From JANQHS01 sp965227315 (GTDB lineage: Bacteria > Bacteroidota > Bacteroidia > Cytophagales > CCMP332): a stretch of DNA of 64,000 nucleotides. Below, in pieces: positions 23,919-32,266 of this stretch (positions are counted from its first letter, which is position 1; every line of letters starts with the position of its first letter). The DNA is taken from contig OZ245737.1 of the NCBI GenBank assembly GCA_965227315.1, forward strand, positions 1,364,001-1,428,000, given 5' to 3'. A program made the translations under genes and the position numbers. The notes below the pieces were generated by a model. It had not been told where the DNA came from, searched no databases, and was given only the letters and a program-made list of their open reading frames with translations.

Positions 23919-25205
23919 ATGTTGGTTTCGAACTGGGGCAATTATCCAAAAGTAGAAGCGGAAGTCAAGGAATCATCCGAACCCTGGATGAGGGATTGGA
24001 AGGATAAGGAATTCATCGCCAGGGGGTTGGGCAGGAGTTATGGTGATGCTTCTCTGTTCAAAAGGATACTGAATATGGGTTCCGAAAAAGGGATCATGGG
24101 CCTTTCCGAGGCAGGAATCATCTGGGTTAAATCCGGAACAAGTCTTTTAGAGATCATCCAATATTGCTTGCCCAAGGGATACTTTCTTCCCGTTACACCG
24201 GGAACGAAATACGTGACCGTAGGCGGAATGATAGCCGCGGATGTGCATGGCAAAAACCACCATATCGACGGGACCATATCCAATTTCGTGGAGGAAATTG
24301 AGATCTGGACTCCCGAAAAAGGAGTAGTCAATTGTTCCGCGGTTCAGAATACTGAACTCTTCAATTGGACCTGCGGAGGTATGGGCCTGACAGGCATTAT
24401 TATGAGTGCCAAAATCAGGCTGAAAAGGATCCAGACCAAATGGATAAAGCAACAGGTCTTGAAGTCCGGGAGCCTGACTCAACTGCTTGATCAGTTTGAA
24501 AACCATGAAAAATCAACCTATAGCGTGGCCTGGCTGGATTCGCTGGCCTCCGGATCAAATTTCGGAAGAGGGATACTTTACCTTGGCGAGCATGCGAGCA
24601 AAGATCATGTGTCAAAAAAAATGAGAGGGCTGACCTGGTCGCCAAAAAAAAAACTTAACGTTCCCTTTCATGCTCCGTCTTTTTTGTTGAATTCATTTTC
24701 CAACAGGGTTTTTAACAAATTGTACTACTCATTTTCTTCTGAAAGATCTCTTGTAGATCTTGACACATTTTTTTACCCCCTGGACAAGATCTCAAATTGG
24801 AACAGGGCTTATGGAAAACGAGGATTCTTCCAATACCAGTTCGTGATCCCAGGTCAATCGGGGGTTCAGGGGGTCGAAAGAGTACTTCGAAAGCTTCAAA
24901 AAGAAGGGATCTCCTCCTTTTTGACCGTGTTAAAAAAACTTGGGAAAGGTCGCGGATACATGTCTTTTCCAATTGATGGTTATACCCTGGCCCTGGACTT
25001 TCCCGCAAGTCGATCCGCAAAAGGTAAGCTCAACAAAGTGGATGACATGGTCCATGAAATGGGCGGGCGAGTCTACCTTGCCAAAGATGCCAGAATGGAG
25101 GCAGATCATTTAAGGGTCGGCTATCCTGAACACGCAGCTTTCAGCAGTTTTGTACAGCATCTTCCATTCAATTCTAACCTGGCGCAAAGACTTAAAATAA
25201 AATGA
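23919..25205 (+). CDS. FAD-linked oxidase, DprE1-like
   Basis: Predicted to oxidise the 2'-OH of polyprenylphosphoryl-ribose, first half of its epimerisation to arabinose. I start at the ATG at 23919, 6 bases after the UbiA stop; the longer frame would overlap that gene by 46 bases. In the 428 residues the FAD-binding ARGLGRSYGDASL lies at about 34-46, and GGMIAADVHGKNHH (His110) matches the flavin-contacting DIHGKNHH of mycobacterial DprE1. The C-terminal RVYLAKDARM also matches. It overlaps the SDR gene by 4 bases. Confidence 0.85.
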   Translation: MLVSNWGNYPKVEAEVKESSEPWMRDWKDKEFIARGLGRSYGDASLFKRILNMGSEKGIMGLSEAGIIWVKSGTSLLEIIQYCLPKGYFLPVTPGTKYVTVGGMIAADVHGKNHHIDGTISNFVEEIEIWTPEKGVVNCSAVQNTELFNWTCGGMGLTGIIMSAKIRLKRIQTKWIKQQVLKSGSLTQLLDQFENHEKSTYSVAWLDSLASGSNFGRGILYLGEHASKDHVSKKMRGLTWSPKKKLNVPFHAPSFLLNSFSNRVFNKLYYSFSSERSLVDLDTFFYPLDKISNWNRAYGKRGFFQYQFVIPGQSGVQGVERVLRKLQKEGISSFLTVLKKLGKGRGYMSFPIDGYTLALDFPASRSAKGKLNKVDDMVHEMGGRVYLAKDARMEADHLRVGYPEHAAFSSFVQHLPFNSNLAQRLKIK

Positions 25206-25918
25206 CAGCATTAGTGATCAGTGCCTCCTCGGATCTGGGTATGGAAATAGCCCGGGTTTTAAGCCAGAAAGGCTGTGAACTTCAACTGACCCACCGATCC
25301 CATGAGGGAAAGGAAAAATTGGATTCCGTTTTCGGATCAAAACCTGGAGTCAGGATACTGGAATTCGAAGCATTGGACCCGGGAAGTTCCTGGGAGCTTA
25401 TCAATGAATTAGACCCATTGCCGGACCTGGTTTATATCTGCACAGGTTACCTGGGAGACCATGGCCTGGCTTTAAAGGATGAGGCAGAGATGGACAGGAT
25501 CATTCGATCCAATTTTTATGGTCTCACACCATTGATCCATGGACTGGCAAATCAAATGGAAAAGAAAGGCGGTACCATTGTGGGGATCTCTTCGGTTGCA
25601 GGAGAGAGAGGCAGGCAGGGGAATTTTTTTTACGGAGCAGCCAAGAAAGGATTAACCACCCTACTCGATGGTTACAGGCATTACTTTGCCGGGACGAAAT
25701 TGAGATTTGTTACCGCGATACCGGGTTATATCAAGACCAGGATGCTTCAGGAGAAAACACCTGGCTTTTTAACCACAAGCCCCCAGGCCGCAGCCAGACA
25801 AATTGTTGAAAAATCGATGGCGGGAAAAGACAGATTCTACGTAGGGCCAATTTGGTTTTGGGTGATGATGGTGATCAGAAATATCCCTGAGTTCATCTTC
25901 AAAAAACTAAAGATCTAG
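25202..25918 (+). CDS. SDR-family reductase, DprE2-like
   Basis: Short-chain dehydrogenase predicted to reduce the 2-keto sugar made by DprE1 to the arabino form, using NAD(P)H. The 238 residues show an atypical nucleotide-binding start (VISASSDLGMEIA at about 5-17, Ser in place of the usual Gly), an ICTGYLGD stretch, catalytic Ser at 130-131, and Tyr144-x3-Lys148 (FYGAAKKG). The C-terminus is hydrophobic (VGPIWFWVMMVIRNI), suggesting membrane contact as for DprE2. The ATG overlaps the DprE1 stop; the HAD gene follows by 4 bases. Confidence 0.82.
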   Translation: MTALVISASSDLGMEIARVLSQKGCELQLTHRSHEGKEKLDSVFGSKPGVRILEFEALDPGSSWELINELDPLPDLVYICTGYLGDHGLALKDEAEMDRIIRSNFYGLTPLIHGLANQMEKKGGTIVGISSVAGERGRQGNFFYGAAKKGLTTLLDGYRHYFAGTKLRFVTAIPGYIKTRMLQEKTPGFLTTSPQAAARQIVEKSMAGKDRFYVGPIWFWVMMVIRNIPEFIFKKLKI

Positions 25919-25922
25919 AAAG

Positions 25923-26522
25923 GTGCAAGAAAGGATCCTACTGCTGACAGACCTTGACGGCACGTTGATCAAAGGAGATTCCTATATCCTGTTTTTGAGG
26001 TTTGTTTCCGGATCATTCCTCAAGTTTCTATTTAAAGGCATAAAGGCTATGCCCATACTCCTGATGTGGAAACTCGGGATCAGAAGTACAAGGAAAGCAA
26101 AAGGACAGATCCTGGGAGTCTATATTTCGGATCGAAAGAAGGATAGCATGATGGGCCAGGCCGAATACTTTGTCAACAAAATTCTCCTTTCAAGGATCAG
26201 GAACAATGTCATGGACAAGGTCAAATACGTCCAATCCAAAGGCGGTGTTTGCGCTATAGTCTCCGCGTCGCCTGAGCTCTGGGTTGGGCCTTTGGCCAGG
26301 GAAATGGGAATGGAATTCATCTCAAGCAGACTCGAATACAAAGAAGGTATTTTCAAAGGCCGGCTTGAAGGTGAAAACTGCAAGGGTGAGGAAAAGGTCA
26401 AAGCAATTCTTGAGAGATACTCACCCTCGGATTACGATGAAGTCTGGACATTGGGTGACAGCAGCGCGGACCTCCCGATGATTATGCTCGGCACCAGAAA
26501 ATGGTATAAGGATTTTGACTAA
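25923..26522 (+). CDS. HAD-family phosphatase (PSP/SerB-like fold)
   Basis: A 199-residue haloacid-dehalogenase-type phosphatase: nucleophile Asp10 and Asp12 in LLTDLDGTLIKGDS, motif II Ser114 (IVSASPE), Lys154 (NCKGEEK) and motif III GDSSADLPM (Asp179, Asp183). A helical cap lies between motifs I and II, as in HAD-IB enzymes. The start is GTG. As last gene of the DPPR synthase/DprE1/DprE2 group it is the obvious candidate for removing the 5-phosphate of polyprenylphosphoryl-phosphoribose; that role is inferred from context. It overlaps the convergent LytTR gene by 4 bases. Confidence 0.8.
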   Translation: MQERILLLTDLDGTLIKGDSYILFLRFVSGSFLKFLFKGIKAMPILLMWKLGIRSTRKAKGQILGVYISDRKKDSMMGQAEYFVNKILLSRIRNNVMDKVKYVQSKGGVCAIVSASPELWVGPLAREMGMEFISSRLEYKEGIFKGRLEGENCKGEEKVKAILERYSPSDYDEVWTLGDSSADLPMIMLGTRKWYKDFD

Positions 26523-27247
26523 AGGCTCATCATCTCCTTAAATTTAACGGCCTGCCTCCTGGAGATCTCGAGGCGTTCGCCTCCTTTCAAAGTAACCATC
26601 AAGCCTCCGTTAAACCAACTCTCTATACCTTCCACCCATTTCAAATTGATGATGTATTTCCTGGAGGCTCTAAAGAACTCGCGCTTATCAAGCTTTTCTT
26701 CAAGGGAGTTCAGGGATTTATGAATCAGAGGCCTGAACTTATGGAAATAGACCTTCACATAATTGCCATCAGACTCAAACATTCTGATGTCTTTTAGAGC
26801 CACGAACCAGCATTTATCCCCATCCTTGAGAAAAACCTGATCTTCACCCGTAAGTTCGGCAGAAGCCTCCTTTATGCCCTGTTTTTGAAGATCTAACTCT
26901 ATACTCTCCTTAACCTTATTGATAGCCTCAATGAGCCGGTCCGTGCTCACAGGTTTTACCAAATAGTCGAATGCATTGACCTCAAATGCCTTGATCGCAT
27001 ATTCATCATAGGCAGTCACAAAAACCACTTTGGGAACGAAGGTCAATTCTTCCAAGAGCTCGAATCCATCCTTCCCCGGCATCTGTATATCCAGGAAAAC
27101 AAGATCAGGCCTTTGATCCTCAATGATCTGTATCGCTTCATCCGCATTGACCGCCTCACCGATGATCTCTATATCATCAACAGCGTTGAGAAGGTTTTTT
27201 AACTCCTGCCTGGCAAGTCTTTCATCATCTACAATTAAAGTTTTCAT
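26519..27247 (-). CDS. LytTR-family response regulator
   Basis: DNA-binding regulator of a two-component pair. The 242 residues include a receiver domain (about 1-118) with the acid pocket at Asp7-Asp8, phospho-acceptor Asp53 (FLDIQMPG), Thr78 and Lys98 (LVKPV), then a LytTR DNA-binding domain (about 140-240) with FLKDGDKCWFVALKDIRMFESDGNYVKVYF split across its strands and FFRASRKYIINLKWV. The start overlaps the kinase gene stop by 4 bases, so the two are co-translated. Confidence 0.95.
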   Translation of the reverse strand: MKTLIVDDERLARQELKNLLNAVDDIEIIGEAVNADEAIQIIEDQRPDLVFLDIQMPGKDGFELLEELTFVPKVVFVTAYDEYAIKAFEVNAFDYLVKPVSTDRLIEAINKVKESIELDLQKQGIKEASAELTGEDQVFLKDGDKCWFVALKDIRMFESDGNYVKVYFHKFRPLIHKSLNSLEEKLDKREFFRASRKYIINLKWVEGIESWFNGGLMVTLKGGERLEISRRQAVKFKEMMSL

Positions 27248-28284
27248 GCGTTTTGTTTTTGTGGAATTCTTAGTGTGGTTCTTACCGTATTCTTTTCACC
27301 ATTTCTGATGTTCAATGAGGCCCTGTCATCAAATAATAGTTCAAGCCTTTTCCTGGAATTTCTCAAGCCATAGCCTCTCTTCTGAAAGCTGTTCAAGGCG
27401 TTGTTCAATGAGCCGGAATTCAGTATTTCTATGATCAATTCCCCATCCGCGGTTATGGAGGATTTCAGTTCGATCCTTCCACCTGATTTCAGTTTCGAGA
27501 TCCCATGCTTTATCCCGTTTTCGACGAGTGTCTGAACCAATAGCGGTGGGACTTTGGAGCTGTGGGTTTCCCCGGGACAGTCAAGGCTGACACTGAGGCG
27601 TTCCTCATATCGGATGGACTCAAGCTCCAGATAATCTTTTACGGTGGAAAGTTCCTCGGAAAAAGGAATCAATTTTTGCTTCCCTGTTTCAAGCCCTTTT
27701 CGAAGGAGCCCGCTTAACTGGGTAATGGCATTCTTGGCCTTTTTCGGATCCTCATCGATCAAGGCCCTGACCGAGTTGAGTGAATTAAAAAGAAAGTGTG
27801 GGTTCAACTGACTTTTTAAATGATTCAGTTCCGCCTCAATTTTGAACGCTTCAAACTTGAGACTCTGTTGGTAGGACCTGAAAAAATGGAATGAGAAATA
27901 GAACAGAGACCATCCGACGAAGAGCATCATATTCGCCAGGACCTGGATCACAAAATGGGTGAGATTAAAGACCTCGGTCCAAGAGAGTATCCCCAGTCCA
28001 ACCGATACCAACGAGGTAAAGGGATACATGGCCAGGGCAAAAAGGATACAGCAGGAGATGACGATGAAGATCAGCTTTCCGATGGGGTATTGGAAGAAAT
28101 CCCTTCGGATCAAGATCTCCCTGAAAAGGTGGGTAAGACCCACAAAAAACGAGATGTAGATCAGGGCATCAAGAACCGCATCCAGCCTGACCTGTCCGTC
28201 GAGATAGGATATCACGAGGGTCAGGGTCACCCACAGCAAAATCACCACTAGCTGGGTTAAAAAATAGGCGGTTCTTTTCTTCAT
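27244..28284 (-). CDS. LytS-like sensor histidine kinase (HisKA-like PF06580 type)
   Basis: Inner-membrane sensor kinase partner of the LytTR regulator. I start at the ATG at 28284 (MKKRTAYFLTQL), 12 codons inside the longer frame. Four to five membrane helices fill the first 130 residues with almost no periplasmic domain, so it may sense a membrane or intramembrane signal. The phosphorylated histidine is His163 in KSQLNPHFLFNSLNS; the ATP lid motifs follow (LVQTLVENGIKHGI, GYGLRNSRKRLELLF). A 9-bp inverted repeat lies about 40-65 bases upstream. Confidence 0.93.
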   Translation of the reverse strand: MKKRTAYFLTQLVVILLWVTLTLVISYLDGQVRLDAVLDALIYISFFVGLTHLFREILIRRDFFQYPIGKLIFIVISCCILFALAMYPFTSLVSVGLGILSWTEVFNLTHFVIQVLANMMLFVGWSLFYFSFHFFRSYQQSLKFEAFKIEAELNHLKSQLNPHFLFNSLNSVRALIDEDPKKAKNAITQLSGLLRKGLETGKQKLIPFSEELSTVKDYLELESIRYEERLSVSLDCPGETHSSKVPPLLVQTLVENGIKHGISKLKSGGRIELKSSITADGELIIEILNSGSLNNALNSFQKRGYGLRNSRKRLELLFDDRASLNIRNGEKNTVRTTLRIPQKQNA

Positions 28285-28321
28285 GAAACATGAAGGAAAG
28301 AAGCAACGGGCTGAAAACAAA

Positions 28322-28348
28322 AATTACTCCATTATAAACGGAGTAATT
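28322..28348 (-). promoter_or_regulatory. Perfect 9-bp inverted repeat upstream of the LytS-type kinase gene
   Basis: AATTACTCC and GGAGTAATT are separated by nine bases. On the minus strand the inner arm runs into TAATTTTTG, one base longer than a TAnnTTTG -7 box, about 40 bases before the kinase ATG. The arrangement fits an operator over a promoter. It could also be a hairpin in the transcript leader; there is no T-run beyond it. Confidence 0.45.
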
Positions 28349-28362
28349 CAAGTTTAATGGGC

Positions 28363-28409
28363 AAAAAAACCCGGAAATCTCAGTCCACCAGGACGTTGAA
28401 ATTCCCGGG
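28363..28409 (-). terminator. Intrinsic terminator of the head-GIN gene
   Basis: On the minus strand CCCGGGAAT (28409-28401) pairs with ATTTCCGGG (28378-28370, one G-U pair) and is followed by seven T (28369-28363). The loop contains its own small hairpin (GTCC/GGAC). It lies 16 bases after the stop at 28426 and isolates the head-GIN gene from the kinase operon. Confidence 0.8.
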
Positions 28410-28425
28410 AAAATTTAACCTGACC

Positions 28426-29145
28426 TCAATCGATTCCCTCTATGGAAGCAGCTCCTGATTTGTGAAAATCCTTATCGGATGGCTTGCCCTTATACCTGAT
28501 AGAAGAGGCTCCACTTGCATGCGCATCCAATTTGCCTGAAACATTGATTCTTGCAGAGGAGGCCCCGCTCGCATGAACGACGCTTTCCGAAGATCGGAAA
28601 CTATAGGCCTTGTAAGATGATGCTCCGCTAAGATCCAGTTTCTGAAAAGATGTTTCTCCTTGGATCTCCATATTCCCTGCCCCCGAAATATCCGCGCTAA
28701 ATCTTTTACTTCTTACCTCCAACTCGATATTACCTGCTCCCGAAAGTTCGCAGATCATTTCATCCGACTCTATGGTCCCTTCCGATGAGAGGTTGCAGGC
28801 TCCGCTTACTTCAATATGATTGATATTGGTGTAGGTAATGGTGATCTTCAATTTGGTTGTATTGTTCAGGTTATATCCGTCTTTTGTCCTGACCCTTAGT
28901 ATATTCCCGGAGATATTCGTTTCAACGAGCTCGAGAAGGTTATCATCCATTTCAAGCATGGCAGAGTTACCGGACCCCTTTTTTAAGAGGACTTCAAAGG
29001 CCCCTCCTACCCTGAGTTCGTTAAATGAAGACAGCTCACGCGTTTCCGTGGCTACATTACCCGATCCTTTGACCTGTTTCTGAGCAATACCACACTGAAC
29101 GAAGAGCAGAAATACCAGGGAGAGTGTACTAGCGATTGGTTTCAT
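28426..29145 (-). CDS. Exported head-GIN domain protein (DUF2807 family)
   Basis: 239-residue exported protein with a signal peptide (about 1-21, MKPIASTLSLVFLLFVQCGIAQ; the Cys18 could make it a lipoprotein). The rest is a beta-helix-like head-GIN fold with GSGNVATETRELSSFNELRVGG at the start and repeated SGAGN, SGASS and GASS turns, which give the family its name. The function of these proteins is not established; members are common in Bacteroidota envelopes. It is monocistronic: own gap upstream and a strong terminator downstream. Confidence 0.9.
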   Translation of the reverse strand: MKPIASTLSLVFLLFVQCGIAQKQVKGSGNVATETRELSSFNELRVGGAFEVLLKKGSGNSAMLEMDDNLLELVETNISGNILRVRTKDGYNLNNTTKLKITITYTNINHIEVSGACNLSSEGTIESDEMICELSGAGNIELEVRSKRFSADISGAGNMEIQGETSFQKLDLSGASSYKAYSFRSSESVVHASGASSARINVSGKLDAHASGASSIRYKGKPSDKDFHKSGAASIEGID

Positions 29146-29190
29146 TTCGATTAATTTTTTCTAAAGACAAATGAAATCCAAAAGGGTTGC

Positions 29191-29215
29191 AAAAAAAAGG
29201 CCCCATAAGAGGCCT
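29191..29215 (-). terminator. Intrinsic terminator of the TonB-receptor gene
   Basis: On the minus strand AGGCC (29215-29211) pairs with GGCCT (29202-29198) around an eight-base loop, followed by a run of eight T (29198-29191, the first shared with the stem). It lies 21 bases after the receptor stop. Confidence 0.75.
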
Positions 29216-29235
29216 AATTAGGAATATGATGTTGT

Positions 29236-32157
29236 CTAGAAGAAGTTATAGCTAAACCTGAGGCTCACCTCCGTGGCAGGTCTTAATCGGGTGAAGATCT
29301 GGTCTTGTGCATTGTAGTTCTTTTGGATCTTTTCTTTGAGGTCATCCAAAATGTTGGTAACCTTCATTCCCAAAGAATAGCGATTTCTTTCCCCGAATTT
29401 ATAGTTAGCGGTAAAGTTCAAACTATTGAATGGAACCGCATAAACGTCTGTCCTATTCGCAAATCCCACAAACACCAGGGTCTCGCCTTGAACATTATAG
29501 AACAAGCCCGCATCAAAATTGCCCTTTGTAGATTCATATGCCAGCCCAACATTGATCAGATACGGAGATTGTCCGGCCATAGGCCTGGTATCTTTAACCT
29601 CCTCGCCAACACGGGCACTGAGTTTTCTTGAATTATATTCCGATTCCGACATCTTGATCTCAGATCTGTTCAGAGTGAAGTTTCCGATCACGAAGATGTT
29701 CCTCAGACTTGAGGTTATCGGCTCCAGGCTTTGTCTGAATTCAAGTTCCAAACCGATCACGGTGGCATCCCCTACGTTTCGAGGCTGGAAACTGTTGGGA
29801 TCCTGAACGAACTGAACAATTTCAATAGGATTGGTGAAATCCTTGTAGAATACAGAAAAAGAAAGTGTTTGAGCCCTTTTCCAAAAGACCTCCCACCTCA
29901 AATCAAGGTTATTGATATGGGAAGACTGAAGATTTCCATCCCAAAGAACAATCCCGGTACTTGGGTCGATATCTTCAAATAATCCTCCGATAAATGTTCT
30001 TCCGGTGATCGGATCAAGAATCTCAGCATAGGACAGTTCCTTAAACGAAGGCCTGGCAATTGTTCTGGAATAGGAGAACCTCAGGTTTTGCTTAGGAGTA
30101 AGCGCGTATATCAGATTCAGAGAAGGGAACAAATTGAAGTTTTCCAGCACATTGTCGTTATCCAGTATGATCGTTCCTGTTTGGTTTTGACCTGTATATC
30201 TCTGGGAATAGTATTCCATTCTCAATCCCAGGATCGTCTTCAGTCTCCCGGTCAGGTTGAATTCCTCCGAAGCATAGGCTCCGACATTGATGACGTTGGA
30301 CTCGAACTTGTTGGGGTTGCTGGGAATAAAGGTGGGATTATGCCTCACCCCGTTCACATTGGAATTGGTATACAGGTTGGAGTCCAATAAAAGCTCGTTT
30401 GGATCTCCGCTAAACTCCGTATCTCCTACAGAGAATTGGAAACTCTGAATTTCATAATCCCTGCTCTTATAAGTGCTTAACATTCCAAACCGCAGCTTGG
30501 CATCCTTGCCATTGACCATGTGGCTTCTTGTAATATCCACCTTTCCGGAAATATTGTACTCAAAAAGATATCTCCAGATCCTTTCCGGTAGACCAACCTC
30601 CGTAGATACGGGGTAATTGGGAACATCAGTACGAAATCTCATGAAACGTATATCCGGATCGTAGATGGTCGATATTGTTGGAGAGACCTTCCAATCAACG
30701 ATCCAACGCATATCCTCACTATGATGAACTCCATTGATCAGGAGGTTACTCAGACTTCTTTGACCATACTGAAGGTTGTATTGGTCCGCTGTGAAATTTG
30801 TTCCCAGGTTGGTACTTGAAAAATCAAAGACACCCGATTGAGACTCGCCATTTTGCAGATGAAGCAAATTGATCCTGTATTTGGATAGCCTTTTTTTCTG
30901 GGAAACACCCAACATGGCTCCCCACAATACATTGTTTACACCAAGATCTCCCTTGGACAGGGTCAATGGTTGCAATTCGTAAATCTCAGTATTGGTCTGA
31001 TCTTTTCCCCACAGGTTGAATTCCGCATCTCTAAAAAATTGGGTTTCGTTCCTGTATGTGAGTGCCAGATTATACCCAACCACAGTTCCGTTTTCCTTCG
31101 TGACCTGGTTTCCAAAGGAATAGCCAAGCGAGTAGTTCATAAAACTGGTCTGCCTGTCCGGACCCATCGTTTTGTTAAATCCTCTAAGGTGCTCCTGGTA
31201 CTCCTGATAGTCAGGCCCACCCGGGCTTCCCGGTGCTCCCTGATCCGACAGGGCATCAGGGTATTGAGGTATATCTGTTGATCTGTCTGTTGGGATCCTT
31301 CTGGTTCCATCATCAAAACCAAGGAAATCCGTTGCCCCGCCTTCATAGTCCACATATTCACTATTAAAGTGCATGGTGGGGTTGTATCCCAATCCCAGGC
31401 TGAGCTTCATCGACTTATCCAATGGAAAATCCTGCGTTTCAATATTGACAATTCCCCCGGTAAAATCTGCCGGTAGATCCGAGGTAAAGGATTTCGAAAC
31501 CATAATATTTTCGATGACATTTGTTGGGAAAATGTCCATCTGGATGGTATTCCTATCCGGATCCAGTCCGGGAACGTCCATTCCATTCAAGGTGGTTTTG
31601 GTATAGCGGTCACCCAATCCCCGCACAAAAACATATTTTCCACCTTCCACTGAAACCCCCGTGACCCTTTTCATGGCAGAAGCCGCATCCGAATCACCGA
31701 TCTTTCGAAAGCTGGCGGCCGAAATACCATCCATTACATTGGCAGATCTCCTCTTCATGGTTTGAATGCCTTCCTCTGATGATCTGAGAACTTCGGCGGT
31801 CACAACAACTTCTTCCAATTGCTGGACATCCTCTGCCATACTGATCTCATCAAGAATGGTTACCTCTCCGGATTTAACCTCTACTCCCGTGATTGTTACA
31901 GAAACGAAGGATATAAATGAAGCCTGAATGTCATAGACTCCAGGGTCAGCCTGGATCTCAAAATTCCCATCAAAATCGGTGATCGAGCCATTGGTTGTTC
32001 CCGCAATGACAACGGTTACGCCGTACATTGGCTCTCCGGTAGCTTCATCTATAGCAACCCCTCTGATCGTTCCTTTTTGAGCAAAGATGGTTGAGCTGAT
32101 CCCGACCATGAAGAAAAGGGACATAGCTATTGATCTGAGAAAGTGAGTTCTTTCCAT
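29236..32157 (-). CDS. TonB-dependent outer-membrane receptor with carboxypeptidase-like N-domain
   Basis: Energised outer-membrane transporter. From the ATG at 32157 there is a clean signal peptide (MERTHFLRSIAMSLF to IFAQ), then a CarboxypepD_reg-like domain (GTIRGVAIDEATGEPMYGVTV), a TonB-box/plug region (SAASFRKIGDSDAASAMKRVTGVSVEGG, VRGLGDRYTKTTLNGMDVPG) and a large beta-barrel ending in RFSYNFF, with the terminal Phe required for barrel insertion. An upstream ATG at 32205 adds 16 residues and is the alternative start. It is not SusC-like: no SusD follows. Its likely partner is the lipoprotein just upstream. Substrate unknown. Confidence 0.93.
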   Translation of the reverse strand: MERTHFLRSIAMSLFFMVGISSTIFAQKGTIRGVAIDEATGEPMYGVTVVIAGTTNGSITDFDGNFEIQADPGVYDIQASFISFVSVTITGVEVKSGEVTILDEISMAEDVQQLEEVVVTAEVLRSSEEGIQTMKRRSANVMDGISAASFRKIGDSDAASAMKRVTGVSVEGGKYVFVRGLGDRYTKTTLNGMDVPGLDPDRNTIQMDIFPTNVIENIMVSKSFTSDLPADFTGGIVNIETQDFPLDKSMKLSLGLGYNPTMHFNSEYVDYEGGATDFLGFDDGTRRIPTDRSTDIPQYPDALSDQGAPGSPGGPDYQEYQEHLRGFNKTMGPDRQTSFMNYSLGYSFGNQVTKENGTVVGYNLALTYRNETQFFRDAEFNLWGKDQTNTEIYELQPLTLSKGDLGVNNVLWGAMLGVSQKKRLSKYRINLLHLQNGESQSGVFDFSSTNLGTNFTADQYNLQYGQRSLSNLLINGVHHSEDMRWIVDWKVSPTISTIYDPDIRFMRFRTDVPNYPVSTEVGLPERIWRYLFEYNISGKVDITRSHMVNGKDAKLRFGMLSTYKSRDYEIQSFQFSVGDTEFSGDPNELLLDSNLYTNSNVNGVRHNPTFIPSNPNKFESNVINVGAYASEEFNLTGRLKTILGLRMEYYSQRYTGQNQTGTIILDNDNVLENFNLFPSLNLIYALTPKQNLRFSYSRTIARPSFKELSYAEILDPITGRTFIGGLFEDIDPSTGIVLWDGNLQSSHINNLDLRWEVFWKRAQTLSFSVFYKDFTNPIEIVQFVQDPNSFQPRNVGDATVIGLELEFRQSLEPITSSLRNIFVIGNFTLNRSEIKMSESEYNSRKLSARVGEEVKDTRPMAGQSPYLINVGLAYESTKGNFDAGLFYNVQGETLVFVGFANRTDVYAVPFNSLNFTANYKFGERNRYSLGMKVTNILDDLKEKIQKNYNAQDQIFTRLRPATEVSLRFSYNFF

Positions 32158-32212
32158 TGGTTTATAAAAAGAGGTAGGAAACTTCCTTGTAATTGTGTCT
32201 TCCATTATGTTC

Positions 32213-32253
32213 TAAAAAAAAGGAATACCCGGAGGCATTCTCCGGGTATTCCT
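32213..32253 (-). terminator. Strong hairpin terminator between lipoprotein and TonB-receptor genes
   Basis: A perfect 13-bp stem (AGGAATACCCGGA at 32221-32233 with its complement at 32241-32253), a seven-base loop and a run of eight T on the minus strand (32221-32214, the first shared with the stem). It lies 13 bases after the lipoprotein stop and 8 bases before the first possible ATG of the receptor. It should cut most transcription between the two genes and set their ratio. Confidence 0.85.
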
Positions 32254-32266
32254 GCAAAGTCATTGA

